Origin: Coriobacteriia bacterium
Lineage (GTDB): Bacteria > Actinomycetota > Coriobacteriia > WRKU01 > WQUG01
Assembly (NCBI GenBank): GCA_009778715.1
Contig: WRFR01000003.1
Location: 32,875 to 96,874, forward strand
Direction of reading: 5' to 3'
Length of the DNA stretch: 64,000 nucleotides
Part shown: positions 8,790-18,220 of the stretch, one piece after another
Position numbering within the stretch: the stretch's first letter is position 1
Layout of the letters: each line of letters starts with the position of its first letter
Notes under the pieces: model-generated
The model's input: the letters and a program-made list of their open reading frames with translations, nothing else
Told to the model about the DNA's origin: nothing
Databases searched by the model: none
Made by a program: the position numbers and the translations under genes

Positions 8790-10742
8790 CTACAAAAGCA
8801 TGATGTCATCCCTGGTCAGTGTCCCTGCCTCAAGGGCGCTGACCAGGCGTTCATAGGTGCGCGCGTCCAGCGGGGCTTCAGACAAATGTGTGACCCGCAG
8901 GATGCGCTCAGCACTGGTCGGCTCAAGTTCTTCGCCTTCAGAAGTCAGACTCTCGTGGAGTTTTTCCCCGGAGCGCAGACCAACGATCTCGATCTCTGCT
9001 GGCACACCGGACAGCGCGATCATCTTGTGCGCAAGGTCGAGAATACGATGGGATTCGCCCATCTCAAGCACGAAGACGTCACCTGCCGTGCCAATGGCCT
9101 GCGCCTGCAAGACCAGGCGCGCAGCCTCGGGAATCGTCATGAAAAAGCGCGTAACCTCCGGGTCGGTCACGGTGATCGGGCCTCCCCGGCGCAGCTGGTC
9201 TTCGAAGATCGGCACGACCGAGCCCCGTGAACCCAGCACATTGCCGAAACGTACCACCACACAGGTCATCGTGGTCGACGCGGAATGGGACCCTGCATCT
9301 TCGGCCTGGCTCTTTTCCAGCGTGGAAAGATCGGTCGTGTCAGTATCGGCCGCATCCTGGATATCCTGATTCTGATCCTGATTCTGATCCTGATCGGCTG
9401 CAGCGCTTTGCGTAAAAGCAAGCATAAGGCGCTCTGCCAATTGCTTCGTTTTGCCCATGACGTTGATCGGGGCGACTGCCTTGTCGGTCGAGATCAACAC
9501 GAAACGCTCTGCACCGACCTTTGTCGCCGCTTCCATCACGTTCGCCGTGCCAATAACATTACTCCGCACCGCCTCGATCGGTTCGAGTTCCATGAGCGGC
9601 ACCTGCTTGTAAGCGGCCGCGTGCAAAATCACACTCGGCCTGGTTTCCGCGAACACGCGCAGCAGCTTGCGGCGGTCACGGATGTCGACCAGGCACATCT
9701 GCGCAACGCCCTCCTCCATCGCCTCAAGCTCGAAAAAGAGTTCGTACAAACGGCTTTCATCGATCTCTGCCAACACCAGGCGCGCGGGATGCAGTTTCAT
9801 GATCTGGCGGCAAAGCTCTGAGCCGATGCTTCCCGCCGCCCCAGTCACCGCCACGCATTTGCCCGCTATCGTGGCCGCGACTTGCTCGCTGTCGATGGGT
9901 GTCAGTTCACGGCCCAGCAGATCCTCTACGTCCACCTTGCGCAGATCAGCAGCGCGTACCTCCCCGGTTTCTATCACAAGTTTGGGCATGATACGCGTGG
10001 CCAGCCCAAGGGCCGCCGCCCGGTTCAACAGGGCACGAACAGTCCCATCAGGCGCTGAGGGCAACGCGACAAAAAGTTGCTGGATATCGTAGGTCGCAAC
10101 AACCTCTTCAAGCTCATCAAGGTCCCCGACCACCGGAACACCGCCCAGGCGATTTCCCTTAATGCGCTCGTTATCGTCAAGAAAACCGACGACCTGGAAC
10201 GCCAGCCCCGTACGCGCCTGGACATCACGCAATAACAGTGAACCCGCACTCCCCGCGCCGACGATCAGGGTGCGCATACCCTCATGACGCCCGGCAGCCC
10301 GCACATAATGAGCAGCTCGTACCGACAGGCGGATGCCCGCCAGTGCGATAAATACGAAGACCGCTTGAATCAGGACGACCCCTAATGGCACAATGCGCTG
10401 CCCGCTATTAAGCAGCCCGGCCGCAACATCGGCCAGGGTCAGTACCGCCGCGCTGCACAGCACGGCGCCAGCGCAGCGCAGCATGGTGTCGACCCCTACA
10501 TAGCGCAGTACCACTCGATACAGTCCAAAAAGCGCGACAGCTACGACATACACCACCACCGAAGCGGCAAACGCCACCAGCAAGTAGCGCCCGTAAGCAT
10601 GAGGAATACGCAGCTCGAAACGCGCCAGGTAGGTAATGATAGTCGCGAGTAAAATACCGGCGACATCAAGTACCACCAATACCAGTTGCCAGGTCAGGCG
10701 TGTCGCCCGCAGGCGCCGGAACCAATCCAGAAGTCGCCCCAT
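8790..10742 (-). CDS. UDP-GlcNAc 4,6-dehydratase-type nucleotide-sugar dehydratase (PglF/CapD family)
   Basis: A 650-residue membrane enzyme with four N-terminal transmembrane helices (about 15-125). A Rossmann domain with VGAGSAGSLLLRDV follows, then the catalytic extended SDR domain with TGAAGSIGSELCRQI. The active-site residues fit the SMK variant of this family: STDKAVAPINVMGKTK, with Met replacing the usual Tyr. It is expected to make UDP-4-keto-6-deoxy-HexNAc, which the DegT aminotransferase encoded just upstream would aminate. Odd feature: about 45 low-complexity residues rich in D, Q, N, S and T are inserted between AERLMLAF and TCVVVRFGNVLGSRG. An AGGGGAG ribosome site supports the ATG at 10742. 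Confidence 0.9.
   Translation of the reverse strand: MGRLLDWFRRLRATRLTWQLVLVVLDVAGILLATIITYLARFELRIPHAYGRYLLVAFAASVVVYVVAVALFGLYRVVLRYVGVDTMLRCAGAVLCSAAVLTLADVAAGLLNSGQRIVPLGVVLIQAVFVFIALAGIRLSVRAAHYVRAAGRHEGMRTLIVGAGSAGSLLLRDVQARTGLAFQVVGFLDDNERIKGNRLGGVPVVGDLDELEEVVATYDIQQLFVALPSAPDGTVRALLNRAAALGLATRIMPKLVIETGEVRAADLRKVDVEDLLGRELTPIDSEQVAATIAGKCVAVTGAAGSIGSELCRQIMKLHPARLVLAEIDESRLYELFFELEAMEEGVAQMCLVDIRDRRKLLRVFAETRPSVILHAAAYKQVPLMELEPIEAVRSNVIGTANVMEAATKVGAERFVLISTDKAVAPINVMGKTKQLAERLMLAFTQSAAADQDQNQDQNQDIQDAADTDTTDLSTLEKSQAEDAGSHSASTTMTCVVVRFGNVLGSRGSVVPIFEDQLRRGGPITVTDPEVTRFFMTIPEAARLVLQAQAIGTAGDVFVLEMGESHRILDLAHKMIALSGVPAEIEIVGLRSGEKLHESLTSEGEELEPTSAERILRVTHLSEAPLDARTYERLVSALEAGTLTRDDIMLL
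9365..9395. repeat. 12-base tandem repeat inside the dehydratase gene
   Basis: Two and a half copies of a 12-base unit (CCTGATTCTGAT on the plus strand), or five near-identical hexamers, encode the alternating DQNQDQNQD stretch of the in-frame insertion. Unit length is a multiple of three, so slippage would change insert length without breaking the frame. Confidence 0.75.
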
Positions 10743-10767
10743 TATTCGTTCTCCCCTATCGTTCTGT

Positions 10768-12030
10768 TCATACGCCTTGCCCTATCGCTTTGCTCAGCAC
10801 TTTACGTGCAGCAGCGGCTATATCTGCCATATCGGCCTCATCCAGTGTCGGGTGCACAAAGAACGCCAGTGACCGCTCATCAGCACAGTGCGCGCCGGGA
10901 AGATCAGCATCCTGGGCTACGCCCAATGTTGCAAACGCAAGCTCACGCCCGATCAGCGCACAGGCGCCAAACTGGACCGGCGCCCCTTCCGCCACGATCG
11001 CATCGATCACTCGGTCACGATCCCAGCCAGGCGCCAGGCTTGTGGGATCTAGTAGGAAGTACAGGCGATAGTACGCATGCTCGCTGCCAAGCTCGCGCTC
11101 AGCCGGGGAAAGTACAGCGGGCTTGAGTGCGGGAGCGAAATCCGCCAGCTCGCGCACCAACAGTTCCGCATTGTGCGTCCGCTGCTCATGCCATGCCGGG
11201 ACGTAACGCAGCAGCACACGCCCCAACGCCCCCTGCGCCTCGGTCAGGCGCGCATTCATGCCGAAGCTATCACTCAGATACTTGAACTGCGAACTCCGCT
11301 CTTGCACCTGAGCGCTCTCTGAGCGAGCCATCGCATGGCCATGGTCACGATACGCCCACGCACGGCGGTAGGCTTCTTCCTGATGCTCGCCTGCGGTATA
11401 GCAGATTATGCCGCCTTCGCCCAACGGCAGTACCTTGTCCTGGCAAAACGAGAAGCAGCTCGCGTGCGCAGCAGTCCCGACGGGGCGCCCTTTGTAGCGC
11501 GCTCCCTGTGCCTGCGCGCAGTCCTCGAGGACGACCAGGCCGAGCTGGTCGGTCAGCTCGCGGATCGCTGCGACCGGAGCCGGATAGCCACCTACATGCA
11601 CCACAATGACCGCGCGGGTCCGTGGCGTCAGGCACTTTGCCACTGAGAGCGGCGTAAGCGCGCTGGTCCTCGGATCGATATCTGCGATGATCGGCGTCGC
11701 CCCTGTCGCTACGACCGCTCCGGCCGTCGCGATGAAGGTACGTGAAGGAACGATGACCTCGTCGCCTGCGCCGATACCGAAGCTTCGGAGCGCAAGCTCC
11801 AGGGCGAACGTACCATTGGCGACGGCCAGGGCATGCTCCATCTCCTGTGCCTGCGCGAACTCAGCCTCAAACTGGCGTGCTTCTGTGCCGGTCCAGTAGT
11901 TGATCCTGCCACTGCGCAGAACAGCAGCGACAGCCTCTACCCCCTCTTCAGGGATCTGCGGCCAGCCTGGAAGGTCACGCGTGATCGCCGGTGTGCCGCC
12001 ATCGAGCGCCAACCTGTTCATGTCACTCAT
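10768..12030 (-). CDS. DegT/DnrJ/EryC1-family PLP aminotransferase
   Basis: A 420-residue sugar aminotransferase or dehydratase. Visible family motifs are ANGTFALELALRSFGIGAGDEVIVP, ATPIIADIDP, VVLEDCAQAQGARYKGRPVGT, and the PLP-lysine segment SFCQDKVLPLGEGG, followed by DSFGMNARLTEAQGALG. The gene lies between a polysaccharide deacetylase and the PglF/CapD-type dehydratase. A 4-amino-4,6-dideoxy sugar (bacillosamine-like) pathway for a surface glycan is the simplest reading. Lengths are normal for the family, and the gap to the next gene downstream is 25 bases, consistent with one operon. Confidence 0.9.
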   Translation of the reverse strand: MSDMNRLALDGGTPAITRDLPGWPQIPEEGVEAVAAVLRSGRINYWTGTEARQFEAEFAQAQEMEHALAVANGTFALELALRSFGIGAGDEVIVPSRTFIATAGAVVATGATPIIADIDPRTSALTPLSVAKCLTPRTRAVIVVHVGGYPAPVAAIRELTDQLGLVVLEDCAQAQGARYKGRPVGTAAHASCFSFCQDKVLPLGEGGIICYTAGEHQEEAYRRAWAYRDHGHAMARSESAQVQERSSQFKYLSDSFGMNARLTEAQGALGRVLLRYVPAWHEQRTHNAELLVRELADFAPALKPAVLSPAERELGSEHAYYRLYFLLDPTSLAPGWDRDRVIDAIVAEGAPVQFGACALIGRELAFATLGVAQDADLPGAHCADERSLAFFVHPTLDEADMADIAAAARKVLSKAIGQGV

Positions 12031-12125
12031 CGGAACTTTCTTCTTCCTTGTCTGCCTCCGCGGATAACGCCTATAGTCCGCGCACAGAGTATCGGTGTTT
12101 GTTGCGCCACATTCGCCTCCCTCTC

Positions 12126-13355
12126 CTATTTTATCTTTTGCGCGAACGTAGCCAGATCATCGGACGCGTTGATCCGCACTCGCGGTAAGGCCATTGGATT
12201 GAGGCCGGGATAGACCTTTCCCACTCCGGTCGTGAGAGCAAGCTCATAACCTTGGCTCGCAAGCACTTGCTCGTCGCGCTGCGTATAATCGCGGCCCGGA
12301 CGTCCGTAAGGATAGCAAATGACCTTGGTCGGCCCCAGTACCTGAGCCTCTCGTACGACATCAGCAATAATTTGAGCATCGGTTGCAATCGTTATCTCCC
12401 CATTACCCTGCGGATCACGGTAATGCAGGTTATAGGTGTGCGACTCGAAGTCCACAGAGGCACGGTCATAAGACGCAAGATTGATCTGGTACTTGGCGAC
12501 GTTGGTCCCGATGATAAAGCCCGTCATATATACCTGATGCTGTTTGACCGCCGGCAGCGCTAAGCTATAGAAACTCGGCATCCCGTCATCACTTGTTAAC
12601 ACGATACTCTTCGCTGGAAGCCGTATCTTGCCCTGAACGAATGCCAGAACCTCGTTCCAATGGGGAAAGTAGTAATGCTGCGCCTTGAGGTATGCAAGCT
12701 CTTCTGAAAACCGCCCGATCTCCATATGGTTCTGCGGGATATCTGTCCCCGCTGTCTGCCCTGCAGACGCGTCATAGAATTCATGATACATGAGCACCGG
12801 AAGACCCGCGACGCTGCGATCAACGCCCTTTGGAGCAGGCTCAAAGCGTGCATAGAGCGTGGTGTTGGCAGAAGTCGAGATCCGATCGAGCATACTATTA
12901 TCGATACAGGTCGCCGTCGTATCGTTTGAGGGACCCGTATACCACCCGACAAAGCGCTTATCGTTCAGGACGGCATAGGGAAGCCTGGCCGGCGCCGCAC
13001 CCACGGGATTCGTGATCTTTGTGGGAGTGACCTGTGCTTCAGCATTCCCGCTCACATCAAGTGTGATGGTATAGGTCGCAGGAGCCGATTCCTGCTTTAT
13101 TGGCTCTCGCGCAGCAGTTTGTTGCCTGGAAGCTGAAGGCGCCGGGGTGTGATGAGCGCTGCTTAGAATCAAAGCCGCTCCTCCTGCGGCCAGCAAAACT
13201 ACCAGCAGTGCTGACCCGACCAGAATGCGGCGTTTGCGCACGCGCGCCTTATGGGCCGCTTGGCGCTGGCGCCGCGCCATGCGCGCATCGGGTTCTCCTG
13301 CGCTATTGATGCCAGGAGCCTGCTGACGCTTGTTTTGTCCGTCGCGTTGTGTCAT
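12126..13355 (-). CDS. Membrane-anchored polysaccharide deacetylase with InlB B-repeat-like domain
   Basis: A 409-residue protein. The cytoplasmic N-terminus is basic (MARRQRQAAHKARVRKRR), followed by one transmembrane helix near 44-65 and a linker. A small beta domain ends in FVGWYTGPSND...TTLYARFEP, resembling an InlB B-repeat. Next comes a NodB-like carbohydrate esterase 4 domain. Its motifs are TSDDGMPSFYS (motif 1, TFDDG variant with the metal Asp), ESHTYNLH (metal His residues), CYPYGRPG (motif 3) and ALTTGVGK. It likely de-acetylates wall glycan or exopolysaccharide outside the cell. The ATG overlaps the ATP-grasp gene's stop (TAATG), so translation is coupled. Confidence 0.88.
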   Translation of the reverse strand: MTQRDGQNKRQQAPGINSAGEPDARMARRQRQAAHKARVRKRRILVGSALLVVLLAAGGAALILSSAHHTPAPSASRQQTAAREPIKQESAPATYTITLDVSGNAEAQVTPTKITNPVGAAPARLPYAVLNDKRFVGWYTGPSNDTTATCIDNSMLDRISTSANTTLYARFEPAPKGVDRSVAGLPVLMYHEFYDASAGQTAGTDIPQNHMEIGRFSEELAYLKAQHYYFPHWNEVLAFVQGKIRLPAKSIVLTSDDGMPSFYSLALPAVKQHQVYMTGFIIGTNVAKYQINLASYDRASVDFESHTYNLHYRDPQGNGEITIATDAQIIADVVREAQVLGPTKVICYPYGRPGRDYTQRDEQVLASQGYELALTTGVGKVYPGLNPMALPRVRINASDDLATFAQKIK

Positions 13356-14695
13356 TACTGGCGCCTATCCAATAGCGCTTCGATGGCGTCAACCCCCAGG
13401 GCGGCAATGCCGTGTTCCGAGGCGACCTCTGCGCGCTCCCCAAAGGAGTCGTCAACATAGAGAGCGTGTGCGCCCGGCGTAATGTAGTTGGCCTTGGACT
13501 GCCCTGCCGGCACCTGTATCAACGCCACAAACAACGCCGGATCAAGACGGCAAACCCCCAGCACACCGCGCAGGTCGTCTTCTGTACCCGGATAGCGGGT
13601 CACCAGCGTGACCGGGATCTTCTTGTTCGCGCACTGATACAGCAGGCTGACTGCCTCCAGGTTGACGCCGGGAATGCGATGATCGACGATCGTATCATCG
13701 AAGTCGATATAAAGCTCGTCAAACTCATAGGGCAGCCGGTAGCTGTTTGCCAGCGCCCTGCTGACCTCGACCTGGTCGAACTGACGCGCAGGCTCGGTCG
13801 TATGCCCCAGCGCATCCCAGATCGCCATCAGGGGCAAGTTCGCCCCGGCGGCGCGATCAACACACATGGTGCCCGCGGTGCGGGTCGCCACCTCAAGCAA
13901 GCGATAAGCCCCCGCCTCGTCACGGCGCAGCTGGAAGAACCAGACCCCGTGCAGGCCCAACGGCCCCAGCCGATCCTGAATAGCCTGGGCGATCTCGCGC
14001 GCCTCAGTATCATCTGGCAGAGAAATACTGCGCACCGCGATGCCGTTCTTGATGCGCACCCGCTGGCGCGATTCAGCGTAGCGCAGGCCGCGCTCGTCAG
14101 AGAAGCAATCGACGGTGACTTCGTCGCCGGGCAGGTACTGGCAGATGACCTGGGGGCAAGCCGCACGCGCCGCCGCCTCCAGCTTGCGCTCGAGCGTGGC
14201 GCGGTCATGCACCACGTGAAAGCCCTCGGTGCCCTGCCCCACCGCCGGTTTGATGATCACGGGAAAATCAGCATCAGCCACCTCGTCGGCATCCGCATAG
14301 ATTCGTGGCAGGAAATCGCAGCCTTGCGGGCTGCTTGCCAGCGTCTCATACGTCAGGCGCTTGTTGCGGCAGATACGCGCGACCTCCAGCGACGAGCACA
14401 CCACGGTCGCAGGCAGCTCGTCGGTGTTTTCCAGCAGGCGCAACGCCGCCTCATCATTGGCCGGCATGACCAGGTCGATCTCCTGGGTAAAGCAGATCCG
14501 CGCCATGTCGCGCCCGAAGTTCTCATCATCCATCCAGGGCGCGTCACCCACGTAGTGCGCGTAGCAGAACTCGCCCGGCCCCGCCGCTGACGAAGCTCCG
14601 ACCAACGTCACAAAGGGAATATCTTTGAGCGAGCGAAATATCTCCAGGCCGATCTCTGACCCACAGGGGTAGACCAGCACACGCAGTTGCTGCAC
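13355..14695 (-). CDS. ATP-grasp ligase fused to a HAD-like domain
   Basis: A 446-residue two-domain protein. Residues 1 to about 320 form an ATP-grasp fold of carbamoyl-phosphate-synthase type: an N-terminal VYPCGSEIGLEIFRSL Rossmann-like lobe, DFPVIIKPAVGQGTEGFHVV (ATP lysine and glycine loop), CQYLPGDEVTVDCFSD, and YRLLEVATRTAGTM. The C-terminal 110 residues read as a HAD phosphatase-like domain (ELYIDFDDTIVDHRIPG, then LVTRYPG and HALYVDDSFGER). The start is a GTG with AAGGAGG seven bases upstream, and TATAAT lies at 14738-14743. First gene of a four-gene surface-glycan operon. It may ligate an amino acid or small acid to a sugar, but the substrate is unknown. Confidence 0.8.
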   Translation of the reverse strand: MQQLRVLVYPCGSEIGLEIFRSLKDIPFVTLVGASSAAGPGEFCYAHYVGDAPWMDDENFGRDMARICFTQEIDLVMPANDEAALRLLENTDELPATVVCSSLEVARICRNKRLTYETLASSPQGCDFLPRIYADADEVADADFPVIIKPAVGQGTEGFHVVHDRATLERKLEAAARAACPQVICQYLPGDEVTVDCFSDERGLRYAESRQRVRIKNGIAVRSISLPDDTEAREIAQAIQDRLGPLGLHGVWFFQLRRDEAGAYRLLEVATRTAGTMCVDRAAGANLPLMAIWDALGHTTEPARQFDQVEVSRALANSYRLPYEFDELYIDFDDTIVDHRIPGVNLEAVSLLYQCANKKIPVTLVTRYPGTEDDLRGVLGVCRLDPALFVALIQVPAGQSKANYITPGAHALYVDDSFGERAEVASEHGIAALGVDAIEALLDRRQ

Positions 14696-14770
14696 GCAAC
14701 GCCCTCCTTAATGAAATAGAACGGGTATCGTTTCTCTATTATAGAGCGTTAGAGGGCGACGATGAGGGTT

Positions 14771-15502
14771 TCAGTCAAGCTCCTCGTAGTCATCATCAGC
14801 AGCTTTGGCATCCTCTTCTGCCGCACGAGCGGCAGCCGCAGCACGCTTCGCAGCCTCGACCTGCTCAGCCTTGACCTTCTCCAGCATTTCAGGAGCCAGC
14901 GCCACGATCTGCTGCGCGCGCTTCTGCAACATCCCCTTGCCTTGCTCAGCGTCGAAAATGAACAGGCGCACCACGCCCTCTTTCACGCTGTCGGCCACTT
15001 TACCGTTGTTCAGCATGTCGCACAAATAGTTCAGCATCGTCATGTACTCAGGATCGCCATGGTAACACCGCAGCGCGCCGCTCAGATACTCCCATACCGT
15101 TTTCGATCTCGTCTCCGTCGTAGCGCCAAAGTGGCACAGAACCTCAAAGGCTTCCTGGCGCACGATCTTGGATTCCTCGTCATAGAGGCAGTCGTCAAGC
15201 TGATAGAGCGCCTTGGCCACCACGGGGCCATGATGCGGCACGAAACAGTCCAATACCACCAAAATGTTATAGCGCGTGAACGACTCAGGGCGATCCAGCG
15301 CGTCAATGATCTCTGAGCTCAAGTCGACCAGCAGGTCGGCGTCACGATGCGCGACTTCCTGCAGGATGTCTGAGGCATACTCCCGCAACGCCCGCGTGGG
15401 CGCCCCCAAGGCATCGGCCAGTTCGCGGCGCGTCTTCATCCGGCGTATCGCGCCGTCGATGACTTCGTCTTTGTCAGTCTCTATCGTAAAACTGTACTTC
15501 AT
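14771..15502 (-). CDS. HEAT-repeat-like helical protein of unknown function
   Basis: A 243-residue soluble, mostly alpha-helical protein. Repeated helix pairs such as [44 protein letters not shown] and [19 protein letters not shown] suggest HEAT/ARM-type repeats. An A/K/E-rich coiled segment and an acidic tail (DDDYEELD) follow. The gene overlaps leuD by four bases (ATGA), so it is co-translated with the dehydratase subunits. A scaffold, chaperone or regulatory role is possible; I do not recognise a named family. Confidence 0.6.
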   Translation of the reverse strand: MKYSFTIETDKDEVIDGAIRRMKTRRELADALGAPTRALREYASDILQEVAHRDADLLVDLSSEIIDALDRPESFTRYNILVVLDCFVPHHGPVVAKALYQLDDCLYDEESKIVRQEAFEVLCHFGATTETRSKTVWEYLSGALRCYHGDPEYMTMLNYLCDMLNNGKVADSVKEGVVRLFIFDAEQGKGMLQKRAQQIVALAPEMLEKVKAEQVEAAKRAAAAARAAEEDAKAADDDYEELD

Positions 15503-16026
15503 TTCTGTTCTTTCTCGAACGCAAACGTACCATGCTTCCGGATATGGGCTGCCAAACCGCCGTCTTCCAGAAGTTGGGTCATGACCGGCGGCAAGGGAGC
15601 GAACGTGAGAGAATCGCCCTTTATATTATTATGAACGACTCCCGTCGCCAGGTCGAGTCTCAATTCGTCACCGGCATCGATCTGATCGGTATCGCAAATC
15701 ACGACCGGCAGCCCGGTATTGATGGCATTGCGGAAGAAAATGCGCGCGAAACTCTTGGCAAGTACGGCTTTAGTGCCCGCGTTGAGCAGAACCAGCGGCG
15801 CTTGCTCGCGCGAACTGCCACAGCCAAAGTTTGTGCCCGCCACCAAAAAGCCGCCGCCCGCCTGCTGAAGCTTGTCATAGTAGTCAGGGTCAAGCTCCTC
15901 CATCGCATGGACCGCCATGGCCTTCATGTCAGTGGACTGGAACTTGTACTTTCCGGCGATGATGTAGTCGGTGTTGATGTCATTGCCATACTTAAAGGCT
16001 GGCGCGATAAGTATCGGAGTACTCAT
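15499..16026 (-). CDS. leuD: 3-isopropylmalate dehydratase-type small subunit
   Basis: A 175-residue aconitase swivel domain. The diagnostic stretch is [12 protein letters not shown] (substrate contacts) followed by [14 protein letters not shown], the LeuD/aconitase signature, and [15 protein letters not shown]. It forms a heterodimer with the large subunit encoded 16 bases upstream. The small size and DYIIAGKY sequence resemble the archaeal/anaerobe-type LeuD, HacB or DmdB group rather than the longer proteobacterial LeuD. Leucine biosynthesis is the default call, but leuA and leuB are not in this window, so homoaconitate or 2,3-dimethylmalate chemistry cannot be excluded. Confidence 0.85.
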   Translation of the reverse strand: MSTPILIAPAFKYGNDINTDYIIAGKYKFQSTDMKAMAVHAMEELDPDYYDKLQQAGGGFLVAGTNFGCGSSREQAPLVLLNAGTKAVLAKSFARIFFRNAINTGLPVVICDTDQIDAGDELRLDLATGVVHNNIKGDSLTFAPLPPVMTQLLEDGGLAAHIRKHGTFAFEKEQK

Positions 16027-16042
16027 GATGGTGACTGCTTTC

Positions 16043-17305
16043 TTATTCGAAGTACGGACGCGGGTCGTTGATGTGGCCTGCCAGCACGCTGGCGGCTACC
16101 GTGGCGGGACTGCCCAGGTAAATGAACGCATTGCTGTTGCCCATGCGCCCCTTGAAGTTGCGGTTTGCTGTGCTGATAACATTTTCGCCATCGCTGGGCA
16201 CGCCGTTATGCGTGCCAACACAGGGCCCGCAACCCGGCGTGACAATACAGGCGCCCGCCTCGATGAAAGTCTGAATAAAGCCCGCGGCGATCGCGTCCAG
16301 GAAGATATCCTTGCTGGCCGGAGCCACCACCAGGCGCACGCCCGGGGCCAGCTTGTGGCCCTTGATGATGTGCGCGGCGATCGCGAAGTCCTCCAGGCGC
16401 CCGTTGGTGCAGGTGCCCAGCACGCCCTCAGCGATGGGCGTCGGGGGCAGGTCGGAGAGCGGGACCACATTGTCGACCGTGTGCGGACAGGCGATCTGAG
16501 GCGCCAGGTCGCTGACGTCGATCTCGACGGTGCGCTCGTAGATCGCGTCCGGGTCGGGGGCGACGGGGTGTGACTCGCGTGTGCCGTGCGCCGCGACCCA
16601 CTCCAGAGTCTTGTCATCAGCAACCATGAGTCCCGCCTTCGCGCCCAGCTCGATTGCCATGTTGCTGATGGTCATGCGCGCCTCGACTGAGAGCGTGTCG
16701 ATGACCGGGCCGGAGAACTCCAATGCCTCATAAGTTGCCCCATCAGCGCCAAGTTGGCCCGTCAGATACAAGATGAGATCCTTGGCAAATACGCCTTTTG
16801 GAAGCGTGCCGGTAAAGATCACTTTGATCGTACGCGGCACCTTGAACCAGAGCTTGCCAGTAGCCATAGCCGCCGCGCCATCCGTCGAGCCCACGCCCGT
16901 CGAAAACACATTGAGCGCGCCATACGTGCAGGTATGGCTGTCACAGCCGACCACCAGGTCACCCGGAACCACATGACCCTGCTCGGGCAGAAGCTGGTGG
17001 CAAACACCGCAACCGACGTCGTAGAGGCGCGCGCCGCTGGCGGCGGCAAAGTCGCGCATCTGCTTGTGCAGCGCGCTGACCCCCTCAAGCGGGCTGGGAC
17101 TGGAGTGGTCGATGACCAGCGCGACCTTAGTGGGGTCGAAAACCTTGTTCTCGAAGCCCATGGCTGCAAGCGCCTTAATGGCGAGCGGCGAGGTCCCATC
17201 CTGTCCCATGACGAAGTCGACGTCTGCGATGACAATGTCGTCAGCATAGACGTCATGGCCCCCGTGGCGGGAGAAAATCTTTTCTGCAATAGTTTGACCG
17301 GGCAT
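16043..17305 (-). CDS. leuC: 3-isopropylmalate dehydratase-type large subunit (aconitase family)
   Basis: A 420-residue aconitase-superfamily protein. The three iron-sulphur cysteines fit [10 protein letters not shown] and [35 protein letters not shown] and [16 protein letters not shown] are typical of the short LeuC/HacA/DmdA group. With the small subunit it isomerises 2-isopropylmalate to 3-isopropylmalate, or an analogous hydroxy acid. It begins a three-gene unit with leuD and the HEAT-like gene. AAGGAGCTGCC precedes the ATG at 17305. The 150-base leader up to the tRNA gene holds AT-rich promoter-like sequence but no clear attenuator. Confidence 0.88.
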   Translation of the reverse strand: MPGQTIAEKIFSRHGGHDVYADDIVIADVDFVMGQDGTSPLAIKALAAMGFENKVFDPTKVALVIDHSSPSPLEGVSALHKQMRDFAAASGARLYDVGCGVCHQLLPEQGHVVPGDLVVGCDSHTCTYGALNVFSTGVGSTDGAAAMATGKLWFKVPRTIKVIFTGTLPKGVFAKDLILYLTGQLGADGATYEALEFSGPVIDTLSVEARMTISNMAIELGAKAGLMVADDKTLEWVAAHGTRESHPVAPDPDAIYERTVEIDVSDLAPQIACPHTVDNVVPLSDLPPTPIAEGVLGTCTNGRLEDFAIAAHIIKGHKLAPGVRLVVAPASKDIFLDAIAAGFIQTFIEAGACIVTPGCGPCVGTHNGVPSDGENVISTANRNFKGRMGNSNAFIYLGSPATVAASVLAGHINDPRPYFE

Positions 17306-17453
17306 AGGCAGCTCCTTGTTATGCTCAAAAGATGATGATCAACTGCAGTGACGCACCCTCAAGAGAGATCATCAAAAGTGAAGCTTTTATTGTAGCGTAA
17401 AGCACTCATAAACACACACCACACGACTATGCTACACTGGATATCCGCAAAAG

Positions 17454-17530
<77 letters not shown>

Positions 17531-17538
17531 CAAAGCCG

Positions 17539-17580
17539 CAGGTCAGAGGATAAATTGAAAGCTTCTGGCCTGTTTTTATT
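17539..17580 (+). terminator. Rho-independent terminator after tRNA-fMet
   Basis: CAGGTCAGA (17539-17547) pairs with TCTGGCCTG (17564-17572, one G-T pair), followed by TTTTTATTTT. It belongs to the element side of attL and would now terminate the tRNA transcript. The presumed original tRNA terminator is found beyond attR. Confidence 0.7.
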
Positions 17581-17596
17581 TTGGGCAAAAATGCCC

Positions 17597-17617
17597 AGGT
17601 GGGCAATAAGTGGGCAA
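17597..17617. repeat. Left copy of 21-base end repeat (candidate integrase arm site)
   Basis: A 21-base sequence containing two TGGGCAA half-repeats, identical and in the same orientation to 31636-31656 near the other end of the element. It lies 67 bases inside attL. Arm-type sites of tyrosine recombinases look like this; the role is inferred. Confidence 0.6.
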
Positions 17618-17638
17618 ACTTTGAAGGAAGAAGCACGG

Positions 17639-18220
17639 TTATTTGCTAACAACAGTCCCGAAGGGACTTATTAGCTTCAGGCCAATAAGAAGCGCAATCA
17701 CTGTTGCAACAACAAACAAAGCAATAAGTACATTAGGCACCCATATCTCTCTTGATGTGAAAGAGCGATAGGTTTTGGGGTTTTCGCCGGACTCTAAAGC
17801 CTTCCACTCGGCAGCATAAATCGAAGCCTTAAGATGGCTTTCAAGCGTATTTATGACTTTAAACTTCCCCTTATTGAGCTGACCAAAAGAAATGATTAAG
17901 CTTCGCCACGCAAAGGAAAAAATTCCGCCGGTAATAGTGAGAAACGCCACACCGAACGCAGTAAGAGAAGTATCACCCGAACCTTTAACAAGTAAACCAA
18001 TAGCAGTTAGTAAAGCACCATTCACAGTTAGAAAAAATGTATTGACGGTTTGTCTTCGAGCGACTAGATTCTCTGAACTTTCCACCATCATTTTATACAA
18101 ATCAGTAATGCGCTGTTCATCTTCTTCCGGAGAAGGGGTGCCCATTGGGAATAATGTATCCAGGAAATCTTCTTCTGTTTTCTTGGTTAAGGTAGTAATG
18201 GTTTTTCGTTTCACCATCAT
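17639..18220 (-). CDS. RipA-like (8xMP-type) small multi-pass membrane protein; candidate defence effector
   Basis: A 193-residue membrane protein with a cytoplasmic N-terminus. The helix RITDLYKMMVESSENLVARR is followed by hydrophobic segments at about 60-80, 86-112 and 160-182. Between them lies FGQLNKGKFKVINTLESHL, then AAEWKAL and the pre-membrane IWVPNVLIALFV. The order (YKxxVESxExxxxRR, NxFFLTxNxALL, LNxxKFKVIxxLE, EW) resembles the RipA/octameric membrane protein family and, more loosely, SLATT-type effectors. The ATG directly abuts the TIR2 stop codon. As the third gene of a TIR-TIR operon it is a good candidate membrane effector; that role is inferred. Confidence 0.6.
   Translation of the reverse strand: MMVKRKTITTLTKKTEEDFLDTLFPMGTPSPEEDEQRITDLYKMMVESSENLVARRQTVNTFFLTVNGALLTAIGLLVKGSGDTSLTAFGVAFLTITGGIFSFAWRSLIISFGQLNKGKFKVINTLESHLKASIYAAEWKALESGENPKTYRSFTSREIWVPNVLIALFVVATVIALLIGLKLISPFGTVVSK

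Noticed and set aside
13412..14590. A 392-codon plus-strand open frame
   Set aside because: Shadow of the GC-rich ATP-grasp/HAD gene on the other strand.
17306..17453. T-box or leucine attenuator before leuC
   Set aside because: A GAGGGTGC stretch is present, but the T-box antiterminator sequence, specifier stem and terminator are not.
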